Shown here: positions 8,154 to 17,708 of the stretch, in pieces
How positions within the stretch are numbered: position 1 is the first letter of the stretch
Layout: each line of letters opens with the position of its first letter
DNA from: Rhodospirillaceae bacterium
GTDB taxonomy: Bacteria > Pseudomonadota > Alphaproteobacteria > SP197
NCBI GenBank assembly: GCA_002722885.1
Contig: PBNE01000021.1
Location: forward strand, 1-64,000
Length of the DNA stretch: 64,000 nt
Reading direction: 5' to 3'
Notes under the pieces: model-generated
What the model was told of the DNA's origin: nothing
Seen by the model: the letters and a program-made list of their open reading frames with translations, nothing else
The model's database searches: none
Program-made: the position numbers and the translations under genes

Positions 8154-9023
8154 CTAAGATGACGCGCCGCGTTGGCTCGAGGCAAGGCACCAGCCCAATG
8201 TCACCATCACGATGGCGCCACCCACAAAGGTGGGCGCGCCCGGAATTTCCGAAAGGAAAAGCCAGCCCAAGAGCGGAACAAGCGGCATTTCAAGCGCACC
8301 CAGAAGTCCGGCTTCTGACGCTTTGATCCGACGCACGTCTTCGGCGAGCATAATCAGCGCGGCGGCGTGAGCGAGTCCGAAACCGGCGAGGAGCACGAAC
8401 TCCTCGAGCGAGACGTTCCACGGGTTGGTCATGGCCCAACCAACCGCGACAAGCTGCAGGCTCGAAACCGGCCCGACGGCCAGCGTCATCGGCCGGTCGG
8501 GCCAACGGCGCATGATGACCATCATTGGTTGCCATCAGAACGGTCATGGCGATCGCCAGCATGTCGCCGTGAGGTTGGGCGTCCCGGCCCAACCGCTGAC
8601 CATAACAACAACACCGACAAGACAGAATCCGGCAGCCACCATCGTGGCAAGCGCCGGGCGTTCCTGCATCAAAAGCCAACCGATCCCCGCAGCCGCGAAG
8701 GGGGCCGTGGCATAGATGATGCCGACATTCGCGATGGCGGTGTTCTTCAAGGCCGCGATGAAACAGATCGTTGCCACGCAGCCGGCGGTGGCCCCAGCCA
8801 AATCAGGCGCGCCGAGTTTCGTCGCATCGATGATGTCGCTGGGACCGTGCCGCCATGCGAGATAGGCCAGCATCATGCCGGCCGCCAACAGGCCGCGCCA
8901 GAACAGAACCGTCCAGACATTAGCCTCGACGCCCTTGGTGAAGGTGCCGGCAAAACTCCAGGCCACCGCGGAGCCGATGACAAGGAGGCGTCCCAGAGAC
9001 GCCTGTGGTTGGGATATTTTCAA
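8154..9023 (-). pseudogene. EamA/DMT-family transporter with two frameshifts
   Basis: N-terminal half 8544-9023 and C-terminal half 8154-8525 in different frames; bridging GDMLAIAMTVLMAT in a third. Confidence 0.75.
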
Positions 9024-9129
9024 GGGAGTCCCGCAATCTGACTGGCGCGCACCGTGTCACGGGCCGGCTGACAGCTCCCTGTCAGGACATTTGGTGGACG
9101 TTGTCCCGACAACGCCGTAACGAGGGGCC

Positions 9130-10032
9130 ATGTCCCTGCCCTTATCCCCGGACCGGCGGACTCTTGTGACCGGGTTTGCATTCGCTGTTCTGGTTGCCGT
9201 GATCTGGAGCGGCTGGATGGTCGCGTCGCGTTATGGTGCGACCAACACGCTGCTGGTGTCAGATGTGACGCTACTGCGTTTCGTCGGTTCCGGCCTGATC
9301 ATGCTGCCCGTGTTCATTGCCCGGCGGCGCGAACTGCTGGCAGCGGGATGGCGGCCCCTGCTGGTGCTCTCGATGATGGGCGGCGTGCCTTACAGCCTGA
9401 CGTCGGTCGGCGGCCTGCTGACGGCTCCGGCAGCCCAGGGCGCGGTGATCATTCCGGGCTGCTTGGCGGTGTTCGCAACCCTGCTTGGCTGGGCCTGGCT
9501 GAAGGAGCGGCCGGACGGAACACGTGTGCTGGGTCTAGTTCTGGTCGTGGCGTCCCTGGCCCTGCTCGGCCTTGACCAAACAAGCGGCGGCGCCTGGCAG
9601 GGCTACGCCTGGTTCATCGTGGGCGCCTTCATGTGGGCGGCCTTCACGGTGGGCACGCGGTTCTACGGCCTGCGCCCTCTCACAAACGTGGCCGTCATCG
9701 CGGTGATCCCGATGCTCTGGTACGTGCCACTGGTGCTGGCCTCCGACCCCACGATGATCCCCGTGGCTCCCTGGCACGAATCCATCCTGCAGCTTGTCTA
9801 CCAGGGGCTCCTGGCCGGAGCCGTCGCGCCAATCCTCTACACCGGCGCCATCCGCACAATCGGTCCGCAGCGATCAGCTCTGGTGATGGTTCTGGTGCCG
9901 GTGCTCGCGACGCTTCAGGCCTGGCTGCTGCTGGCCGAGGAACCGGGCTCGTTCACCATTGCTGGCATTGTTCTGGTGCTGCCGGGCTTGGCTCTGGCCG
10001 GCGGTGCGGTCAGGCTTCGCCGGGCTCGGTAG
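9130..10032 (+). CDS. EamA/DMT-family transporter
   Basis: 300 aa, ten-TM pattern; VIWSGWMVASRYGATNTLLVSDVTLLRFVGSGL, duplicated EamA halves. Confidence 0.88.
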   Translation: MSLPLSPDRRTLVTGFAFAVLVAVIWSGWMVASRYGATNTLLVSDVTLLRFVGSGLIMLPVFIARRRELLAAGWRPLLVLSMMGGVPYSLTSVGGLLTAPAAQGAVIIPGCLAVFATLLGWAWLKERPDGTRVLGLVLVVASLALLGLDQTSGGAWQGYAWFIVGAFMWAAFTVGTRFYGLRPLTNVAVIAVIPMLWYVPLVLASDPTMIPVAPWHESILQLVYQGLLAGAVAPILYTGAIRTIGPQRSALVMVLVPVLATLQAWLLLAEEPGSFTIAGIVLVLPGLALAGGAVRLRRAR

Positions 10033-10174
10033 TCCGGGATTGGGGCGCAACACAGGGCGCTCCCCCGCAGCACAGATCGACATTGGTGTGGCAGACCGAA
10101 CACTGAACATGACCGTGAACGTCAACGGGGTATGCAGTGGGATCGTTGCAAAACGGGCAGACAAACTCAGCCAC
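10010..10174 (-). CDS. small zinc-ribbon-like protein (54 aa, GTG start)
   Basis: VAEFVCPFCNDPTAYPVDVHGHVQCSVCHTNVDLCCGGAPCVAPQSRTTEPGEA: two CxxC plus CCGGAPC; not in the supplied ORF list. Confidence 0.5.
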   Translation of the reverse strand: MAEFVCPFCNDPTAYPVDVHGHVQCSVCHTNVDLCCGGAPCVAPQSRTTEPGEA

Positions 10175-10185
10175 AAAAACCTACC

Positions 10186-10692
10186 TTAACGACAGAGGCC
10201 GGATGACCCTTCGGCACAGATGCGTTCGCCGTCGGTCCAGATCGCGCCTGACAGATCGGCTCCCGTGAAATCCGCGTCTCGCAGGTTCGCGCCGGTGAAG
10301 TCGACACCGCGGAGATTAGTAAAGAGGAACTTGGCGTCACGCGCCGAAACATCCCGCATCGATGCTCCCGTGAGATCGGCCCGATCAAACCGTGCGGCCG
10401 TGAGCAAAGCACCATCGAACAACGCATCAACCAGGATCGATTCAACAAAACGCGTGCGATAACCGTTGATCTCGCGGAAGTCACCCGCAGCCAGGTCGGC
10501 ACTGCTGAGGGCGGCGTTGCGCAGGTTCGCGCCAAACACCTCCAGACCGGAATAGTCGACGCCGGTCAGGTCACAGGTGCGCCAGTCGACCCCCGGCTCG
10601 GGCAGGTCATTGCATCCGGCACGCGCTTCGCCGGTCACCAAAGCCAAAACAAAAGCGGCGGCAACGAGCATCGTCCATGGGGATTTGATCAT
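10186..10692 (-). CDS. secreted pentapeptide-repeat protein
   Basis: signal peptide then FRE...ALFDGALLTAARFDRADLTGASMRDVSARDAKFLFTNLRGVDFTGANLRDADFTGADLSGAIW. Confidence 0.85.
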   Translation of the reverse strand: MIKSPWTMLVAAAFVLALVTGEARAGCNDLPEPGVDWRTCDLTGVDYSGLEVFGANLRNAALSSADLAAGDFREINGYRTRFVESILVDALFDGALLTAARFDRADLTGASMRDVSARDAKFLFTNLRGVDFTGANLRDADFTGADLSGAIWTDGERICAEGSSGLCR

Positions 10693-10748
10693 GCTGCCAT
10701 GACACCATCGTCGCGCGCGGCTGGCAACCGGGATTGTTCGAAGATCCT

Positions 10749-11306
10749 TCATTCCGGGAACAGGCAACCGGTACAGGGGTTGTAGCCCAGCCGTTGCCCT
10801 TCGCGCCAGGCTTTGGGGTGGACCCAATCGCCCTGCCACACGCCGCGCCCGGCGCTGAAGGCCCGCGACTCGGCGGACTGAAGATTGTTCGCGAAATAGG
10901 CATCAGATGTCCCCATGCCCGCGCGCAGGACATGTTCACCAATATCGAACTCGCCGTCGCGACACAGCATCGTCTGTGCGCCATCGGGCTCGTAGCCGCA
11001 CGGCAGGCAGCTGAGCTGGCGCCCCTCGAGCAACGCGGCCAGGGTGTCGCGCGCCTCGATCCCGCAGGACCACCACTCACCATCAACCCGGCATACCTGG
11101 TAGAGCTCCGGCGCCTCGATACTGACCAGCCGGACCACATCGGTCAGCCCGTTCGTGCGGGTCAGCATCAGCGTGTCGCCATCGATCGCCTCCCCTGTCC
11201 CTTCCACGGCAGGCGGTTGGCATTCCGCCGTGATGGGATCCCAGAACGCTTGGGCAGCTAGCATGCAGGCAGCGAATGACAGGGCAAGAACGAAACAACG
11301 AAGCAT
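10749..11306 (-). CDS. thermonuclease (SNase)-like secreted nuclease
   Basis: signal peptide; GTGEAIDGDTLML...VRLVSIEAPEL...LAALLEGRQLSC...AYFANNLQSAESRAFSAGRGVWQG. Confidence 0.7.
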   Translation of the reverse strand: MLRCFVLALSFAACMLAAQAFWDPITAECQPPAVEGTGEAIDGDTLMLTRTNGLTDVVRLVSIEAPELYQVCRVDGEWWSCGIEARDTLAALLEGRQLSCLPCGYEPDGAQTMLCRDGEFDIGEHVLRAGMGTSDAYFANNLQSAESRAFSAGRGVWQGDWVHPKAWREGQRLGYNPCTGCLFPE

Positions 11307-11369
11307 GGCGCATGCTAACGAGCACACACGGTAGACGCACAGCTCTTGTCGATCACATTTGGGAAGGGA

Positions 11370-11447
11370 TGGGGTGGCTAGTCGGATTCGAACCGACGAC
11401 CTCCTGGACCACAACCAGGCGCTCTAACCGACTGAGCTATAGCCACC
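11370..11447 (-). tRNA. tRNA-His(GTG)
   Basis: minus strand GGTGGCTATAGCTCAGTCGGTTAGAGCGCCTGGTTGTGGTCCAGGAGGTCGTCGGTTCGAATCCGACTAGCCACC + CCA; anticodon GTG. Confidence 0.96.
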
Positions 11448-11590
11448 ACCGGGGTTGCCGCAGGCAGGGCACGATGACATGAATTGACATGGCGCGCACC
11501 TTGGGCGGGCGCGCGTCTGTACGATGAAGGCCTGCCGTGGTCAACATTCTCGGCAGCGATATCTGCACCCGGAACAGGCGGACCGTTTTC

Positions 11591-12754
11591 ATGATCCCTG
11601 CCGACAATCTCCAAAACATGGGCTCTGAATCCGCCTTCGCCGTTCTTGCGCGTGCCACGGAGCTGGCGACCCAGGGACACGACATCATCAATCTGGGGAT
11701 CGGCCAACCCGACTTCCGCACACCCGAACACATCGTGGAGGCCGGAATCAGGGCCCTGCGAGACGGTCATCACGGCTACACGCCGGCACCGGGCATGATG
11801 GCTCTGCGCGAGGCCGTCTCCGCAGATGTGCTTCGCCACCGCGGTGTCTCGGTATCGGCCGAGCAGGTCATGGTGGTGCCGGGCGGCAAGATGACGATGT
11901 TCTTCGCCATCCTGATGTTCGGCCAACCCGGCGCCGAAATTCTCTATCCCAATCCCGGCTTTCCGATCTACGAATCGATGATCCGCTACGGCGGCGCCAC
12001 GGCGGTTCCGATCGAACTTCATGAGAGCACCGGATTTTCGTTTCGGGCCGACGAGGTGCTGGCGCGGCTGAACGACAGATCCCGTCTCCTCATCATCAAC
12101 AGCCCCGGCAACCCCACAGGCGGTGTGATCGACGACGCCGAACTCGACCGCCTGGTCGCAGGCCTCGAAGCCTTCCCCGAGGTTGCTGTTCTCTCGGACG
12201 AAATCTACAGCCGGCTGCTGTTCGACAAGCGCCGGCACAAAAGCCTTTTGGACTATGAGAGCATCCGGGATCGGGTGATCGTGCTGGACGGCTGGTCGAA
12301 GACTTATGCCATGACCGGCTGGCGCGCGGGCTACGGCATCTGGCCCGACGCCCTGGTGCCCTACATCGAAAAGATGATCGTGAATGCCAACTCCTGCACC
12401 AACGCGGCAACCCAGATGGCCTGTATCGCCGCGCTCGAGGGGCCGCAGGACAGTGTGGAGACCATGCGTGCAGCCTTTGCCCAACGGCGTGAGGTCATTG
12501 TCGACTTGCTGGATGCCCTGCCCGGCTTCCGCTGTATCAGGCCAGGGGGTGCGTTTTATGCCTTTCCCAATATCGAGGGCACCGGACGCACGTCCCGCGA
12601 TCTGGGCCACGACCTTCTGGAAACCTGCGGCGTGGCGACCATCCATGGCACCAGCTTCGGCGCGATGGGCGAAGGCTTTGTGCGCTTTTCCTATGCTGCA
12701 TCCATGGACAACATCCGCAAAGCCGCCCAGCGGATCAGCGATTATCTGGGCTAG
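11591..12754 (+). CDS. class I/II PLP-dependent aminotransferase
   Basis: INLGIGQPDFRTPEHIVEA...YTPAPGMMALREA...NSPGNPTGGVI...SDEIYSRLLFD...LDGWSKTYAMTGWRAGY; start chosen inside ORF 11537-12754. Confidence 0.9.
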   Translation: MIPADNLQNMGSESAFAVLARATELATQGHDIINLGIGQPDFRTPEHIVEAGIRALRDGHHGYTPAPGMMALREAVSADVLRHRGVSVSAEQVMVVPGGKMTMFFAILMFGQPGAEILYPNPGFPIYESMIRYGGATAVPIELHESTGFSFRADEVLARLNDRSRLLIINSPGNPTGGVIDDAELDRLVAGLEAFPEVAVLSDEIYSRLLFDKRRHKSLLDYESIRDRVIVLDGWSKTYAMTGWRAGYGIWPDALVPYIEKMIVNANSCTNAATQMACIAALEGPQDSVETMRAAFAQRREVIVDLLDALPGFRCIRPGGAFYAFPNIEGTGRTSRDLGHDLLETCGVATIHGTSFGAMGEGFVRFSYAASMDNIRKAAQRISDYLG

Positions 12755-13564
12755 TGCAAAGATCGAACAAGCGCATCGAGCACCTTCGTGTGGTTCCCAA
12801 TGGATGACTCCAACTCCGGGGTTTCTGTCACAAGCGCCAGGTCTGTGGAAACGGCCTGACCAGATCGCCCCGACGAATTGAGTCCTCGACCAAGAGGTGA
12901 TGCCCAATCAGGATTCCGGCTCCAGCCAAAGCCTCGGCAAGGGCAATGCTGTAATTGGGAGTATCTAGAACCTCTCTGGATATCGGGAAGCAGGCAGGAC
13001 ACGGAAACACACCACACGGCCCAGTCTTCCGACCAGGTGTCGTCGTGCAGGAGAGGATGGAAACCGAGGTCACTGTGCTTATGGATGTTCTTGGCAAGGC
13101 CCGGTGTACAAACCCGAAAATCTGATCCTCGGCTATCACAGTCTCACCGCAGTCGCCGGTCGGCTGACTCATGAACAGACTCAGATCAAACAAGTCTCGC
13201 GAAAGATTGGGGGCATCTTCGAGCACCGTCACTGCGACTGACGTGTCAGGCAGCGCCTTTCTGATCCCGGGCAATCTCGGCATGAGCCAGAGTTGTGCAA
13301 TGCCGCGACCTGAAAGAAGTGCTTACCGGCCGACGCCCTGAGGTTTCGCACCGCGTGACCCAACGCATCAAACCCCTGTTCGAACTCCGGTGCCAAACAC
13401 AAGCCATCAGCCGTAAGCCGGACGCCCTGCGAGCGCCGCTCGAAGAGCGCAACGCCCGCCCAATTCTCCAGGGCCCGGATGTGCTGTGAGATTGCACCGG
13501 GTGTGACACCGAGTTTTCCGGCAACCAATGAAGCTCTGGCCGAGGCCGGTGCCAGTGTCGCCAA
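12751..13564 (-). pseudogene. LysR-family (GcvA-like) regulator, several frameshifts
   Basis: HTH GKLGVTPGAISQHIRALENWAGVALFERRSQGVRLTADG in one frame; effector-domain pieces (MPRLPGIRKALPDTSVAVTVLEDAPNLSRDLFDLSLF; PNYSIALAEALAGAGILIGHHLLVEDSIRRGDLVRPF; STDLALVTETPELESSIGNHTKVLDALVRSLH*) in others. Confidence 0.7.
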
Positions 13565-14019
13565 GAACAGCTACCCCCCTCTACGGCCAGGACGTGGACG
13601 TGCGCCTTTCGGACCGCACGTCAAGCCAGATCCACTGGGTTGCGCTTGACGTCGCCGCAGGCGGCGTGGGTCACTACCCCCACTCAAACTTAGTTCACAT
13701 CGACAGCGGTCCGGTCCACACTTGGTAGAACCCGGTTTCACCGGCATCAGTTAACAAGCAGAACGCGCCGTGACCTGGGCATGTGAACGCCCAGCCATGA
13801 TGTACGCCTTCAGGAAAGGGCGTTGGTGCTGAACGGCGCCTGACGGTCCAGGCGACAACATCCGCGCGCGGGGTGACCATTCTCCCAGTGCGGCACCCTG
13901 AATACTTCGCGCCCTGCACCGGATTCGCCACGATACTGATTCGCTGTTAGTCTTTACAACAAGAGCAAGAGCCAATTTCAAGGCCACCTCAGCTATCAAC
14001 GAATTCGGGAGATAACATC

Positions 14020-15144
14020 ATGGTTTCACGTGACCCAGTCGACCAACTGCTTTCAGGCCGCATGGACCGCCGCACGCTGCACAAGACAATGAGCGCGCTC
14101 GGGTTGAGCCTTGCGGCCACTTCGCTCGGCGGACAGGGTGCGTCAGCACAGGACGGCAACGAGGTCGAGTACTTCACTTGGGCGGGCTACGAACTGCCGG
14201 AGTTCCATCAGGCGTACATCGACAAACACGGCGTATCGCCTGACATCAGCTACTTCAGCGGAACCTCGGAAGCCAAGAGCAAGATCCTGGCTGGCTTTCA
14301 GGTCGATGTGATTCACCCCTGCTCGGGCAGCGTCACCGAATGGTATGCCGCGGGAATCATCGAGCCGATCGACACCTCACGCCTGAAGTACTGGGGTGAC
14401 TACTTCGAGCCCCTCAGGAACATCAGCTCGACCAAGACCCCAAACGGCGAGAGTCTTTTCATTCCTTGGGACTGGGGCAATTCGTCGATCCTCTACCGCA
14501 CCGACCTTGTCGACATTGAGGAGGAATCCTGGGGCCTGCTGTTTGACGAGCGCTACAAAGGCAGGCTGGCGACTTACGATGCCCCGCAGCCCGGGGTGCA
14601 GGTCGCGGCCCAGGTACTCGGTTTCACCAACCTCGATTCCCTCAACGACCAACAGCTCGCCGAAATCCGGGTGCTGCTCGAAAAGCAGAGGGAACTGCTG
14701 CGCTTCTACTGGGAGAGCCAGTCGGAAGCCGGACAGGCCATGGTCAATGGTGAACTGGTCGCGACCTATGCCTGGAACGACCTCTACAAGACGGTCAGCG
14801 ACCAGGGGCTGCCGGTGAAGTACATGGCGCCCAAGGAAGGTGCGCGCAACTGGGTTTGCGGCTTCGTGCTGGCCAACCAGGAATCCCGCACCGCAAGCGA
14901 CGAGAAGATCTACGATTTCCTCGACGCCATGATGTCGGCCGAGGCCGGCGCCTATCTGATCGACGCCTACAGCTACGGTGCCTCGAACGAAAAGTCCTTC
15001 GACATGGTTCCGGCCGAGCGGATTGCCGAGACCGGCCTCAGCGATCCCGAGGCCTTCCTGGCCAAAGGCATCCTGGCTCCGATCCCGCCGGAGTTCGACG
15101 AAAAGTACATCCTACTGTGGGAAGAGGTGAAACTGGGCATGTAA
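14020..15144 (+). CDS. ABC transporter periplasmic solute-binding protein (PotD-like)
   Basis: 374 aa; RRTLHKTMSALGLSLAATSLGG leader; EVEYFTWAGYELPEFHQAYIDKHGVSPDISYFSGTSEAKSKI...DVIHPCSGSVTEW. Confidence 0.85.
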   Translation: MVSRDPVDQLLSGRMDRRTLHKTMSALGLSLAATSLGGQGASAQDGNEVEYFTWAGYELPEFHQAYIDKHGVSPDISYFSGTSEAKSKILAGFQVDVIHPCSGSVTEWYAAGIIEPIDTSRLKYWGDYFEPLRNISSTKTPNGESLFIPWDWGNSSILYRTDLVDIEEESWGLLFDERYKGRLATYDAPQPGVQVAAQVLGFTNLDSLNDQQLAEIRVLLEKQRELLRFYWESQSEAGQAMVNGELVATYAWNDLYKTVSDQGLPVKYMAPKEGARNWVCGFVLANQESRTASDEKIYDFLDAMMSAEAGAYLIDAYSYGASNEKSFDMVPAERIAETGLSDPEAFLAKGILAPIPPEFDEKYILLWEEVKLGM

Positions 15145-15232
15145 GAGCCGCAGTGCCCCAGGGTACTGTTTGGCCAAGAGGTAGGCTCATACAGGCGTCG
15201 CGGTGCGACCTTGTGTGAGCCTTCTTCGTTCT

Positions 15233-16393
15233 TCAGGCACCGAAGTGGTCGCTGAGTTTCTTGCTGGCGTCATCGAGGATCGCGTCCTGCTTGGAAAAGC
15301 AGAACCGGGCCAGGTCTTCGACCTTGGCCGACCTAAAAAAAACGCTGACCGGCACCGCCGTCACCCCGGCCTCGACCGTGATGTGACGGCAGAACTCCAC
15401 ATCGGTGCCGTTGAACCCGAGCGGCCGGAAATCCGCACTGACGAAATAGGTGCCTTCTGACGGCAACACATCGAACCCGACCTTCTCGAGACCCGCGACG
15501 AGCCGGTCTCGCTTGGCCTGCATGCCGCCTGCCAAGCCCTCGAAGTAGCTGTCGTCCTTGGCCAAACCGTAGGCGACCGCCTTCTGCAGATTGGGCGGCG
15601 TCGTGAAGGTGATGAACTGGTGGGTCTTGGCAATCACGCCCATCAGCTCGGCCGGGCCTTCGATCCAGCCGACCTTCCAGCCCGTGAGGGAGAAGATCTT
15701 GCCCGCGGAGGCGATCCGCAGCGTGCGCTCGCGCATGCCCGGAAGGCCGGCGATCGGAATGTGCTGCAGACCGTCGAACAGCAGGTGCTCGTAGACCTCA
15801 TCGCACAGGCAGATGACATCGTGCTCAATGCAGAGCCGGGCGATGGTTTCGAGTTCCTCGCGGCGGAACACCTTCGACGCCGGGTTCATCGGATTGTTGA
15901 GAAGGATCATCTTGGTCTTCGGACCGAACGCCGCTTCGAGCTCAGCCAGCGGCAGCGACCACTCGGGCGGCTGCAGGCTGACGTAGCGCGGCACGGCACC
16001 CGACCGCTCGACGATGGGCGGATAGGAGTCGTAGAGCGGCTCCAGCAGGATCACCTCATCGCCGGGGTTGAGCAGTCCGAAGAAGCAGTCGGCCAGAGCC
16101 TCGGTCGCCCCGGATGTCACCACGATCTCGCTCCGCCAGTCGTAGTCCAGACTATAGAAGCGCCGGGCGTGCGCCTGGATCGCCTGGCGCAGCTCCGGCA
16201 GGCCGGTCATGGGCGGGTACTGGTTGGGTCCCTCGAGCAGAGCATCGGCAGCAATGCGGCGCACATCTTCGGGCCCGTCCTGATCCGGAAAGCCCTGCCC
16301 CAGATTAATCGAGCCGTACTCCATCGCCAGGCGCGACATGACCTCAAAGACGGTCGTGCCCAGGCCCGCCATGGTGTTGTTGGCCGGTTTCAT
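15233..16393 (-). CDS. class I aminotransferase (methionine/kynurenine-type)
   Basis: TVFEVMSRLAMEYGSINLGQGFPDQDGPEDVRRIAADAL...NNPMNPASKVF...CDEVYEHLLFDG...SAGKIFSLTGWKVGW. Confidence 0.9.
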   Translation of the reverse strand: MKPANNTMAGLGTTVFEVMSRLAMEYGSINLGQGFPDQDGPEDVRRIAADALLEGPNQYPPMTGLPELRQAIQAHARRFYSLDYDWRSEIVVTSGATEALADCFFGLLNPGDEVILLEPLYDSYPPIVERSGAVPRYVSLQPPEWSLPLAELEAAFGPKTKMILLNNPMNPASKVFRREELETIARLCIEHDVICLCDEVYEHLLFDGLQHIPIAGLPGMRERTLRIASAGKIFSLTGWKVGWIEGPAELMGVIAKTHQFITFTTPPNLQKAVAYGLAKDDSYFEGLAGGMQAKRDRLVAGLEKVGFDVLPSEGTYFVSADFRPLGFNGTDVEFCRHITVEAGVTAVPVSVFFRSAKVEDLARFCFSKQDAILDDASKKLSDHFGA

Positions 16394-16462
16394 GCTCTTC
16401 TCCCTGGAAACCGGCGCGACCTTGCCGAACTCGGCGCATCGTGGCAACAGTTCGGACACACT

Positions 16463-17176
16463 ATGGGTGATTTGCGGGAAACCGATCTCTACGAACCTGT
16501 CAAAGCCTTCCTCGAAGGCCAGGGCTACTCCGTCAAAGGCGAGGTCGGGCGCTGCGATCTGGTCGCGGTGAAGGAGGATGCCGAGCCGGTGATCGTGGAG
16601 CTCAAGCTTGGCTTCACCCTGCCCCTGGTCTTCCAGGGCCTACAGCGCCAAACGCTGAGCGATCTCGTCTATCTCGCGATCCCGACACCGCGCGGCAGTG
16701 GCCGCGGTGTCTGGGCGCAACATCGCCACAGTGTGCTGAAGCTCTGCCGGATGCTGGGATTGGGGCTTCTGTTTGTAGAAGCCCGAAGGGGGCGCATCGA
16801 AGTCATGCTGGACCCCGCACCCTACCAGCCCCGCAAACAGCCAAAGAAAAAGCAGCGGCTGCTGGGTGAGTTCCAGCGCCGGGTCGGCGATCCCAATGTC
16901 GGCGGCGGACGCGGACGCACCGTGGTCACAGCCTATCGACAGGATGCCTTGCGCTGTGCGCATCACCTCTCAGAATACGGCCCGTCTAGCCCGCGGGCTC
17001 TGCGCGACGACGCCGGTGTCGAGAAGGCTGCCGCGATCCTGCAACGCGATGTCTACGGCTGGTTCGAACGGGTAGAACGCGGCATCTATGCCGTCACCCC
17101 AAATGGTGAGACGGCGCTCGAAACCTTCGCCGACGTAGTGGCGGTGCTGGCTGGCGATCTCCCGCCCAAAGCGTGA
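16463..17176 (+). CDS. DUF2161 family, PD-(D/E)XK nuclease-like protein
   Basis: ETDLYEPVKAFLEGQGYSVKGEVGRCDLVAVKEDAEPVIVELKLGFTLPLVFQGL (D-x-V...VELK core). Confidence 0.75.
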   Translation: MGDLRETDLYEPVKAFLEGQGYSVKGEVGRCDLVAVKEDAEPVIVELKLGFTLPLVFQGLQRQTLSDLVYLAIPTPRGSGRGVWAQHRHSVLKLCRMLGLGLLFVEARRGRIEVMLDPAPYQPRKQPKKKQRLLGEFQRRVGDPNVGGGRGRTVVTAYRQDALRCAHHLSEYGPSSPRALRDDAGVEKAAAILQRDVYGWFERVERGIYAVTPNGETALETFADVVAVLAGDLPPKA

Positions 17177-17181
17177 GCAAC

Positions 17182-17198
17182 TGCACAGAATTTGTGCA
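17182..17198. promoter_or_regulatory. candidate NtrC-binding dyad
   Basis: TGCAC-N7-GTGCA (tgcacagaatttgtgca), 17 bp, about 108 bp upstream of the predicted sigma54 start. Confidence 0.6.
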
Positions 17199-17259
17199 AG
17201 TTTAGTGAAGAAATAATATGAGAAAATAGCAGTAACCCTTGTTTTTAAATATTTTATGA

Positions 17260-17658
<399 letters not shown>

Positions 17659-17708
17659 GCCTCCTCCAACCATCAGCATCCACATCACCCTAGACCCCAG
17701 GAGTTCCC

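Noticed and set aside
11370-11447. tRNA-His as an integration site for a mobile element
   Set aside because: No integrase, direct repeat of the tRNA 3' end, or composition change next to it; same for tRNA-Met at 53072
11378-12907. 509-aa minus-strand ORF
   Set aside because: Shadow ORF opposite the clear aminotransferase (11591-12754) and tRNA-His; GC-rich codon structure creates it and no protein motif is visible
13570-13990. Possible coding remnant (e.g. ...GVHHGWAFTCPGHGAFCLLTDAGETGFYQVWTGPLSM on the minus strand)
   Set aside because: Short, no family recognised and no supporting start or ribosome-binding site; left unannotated
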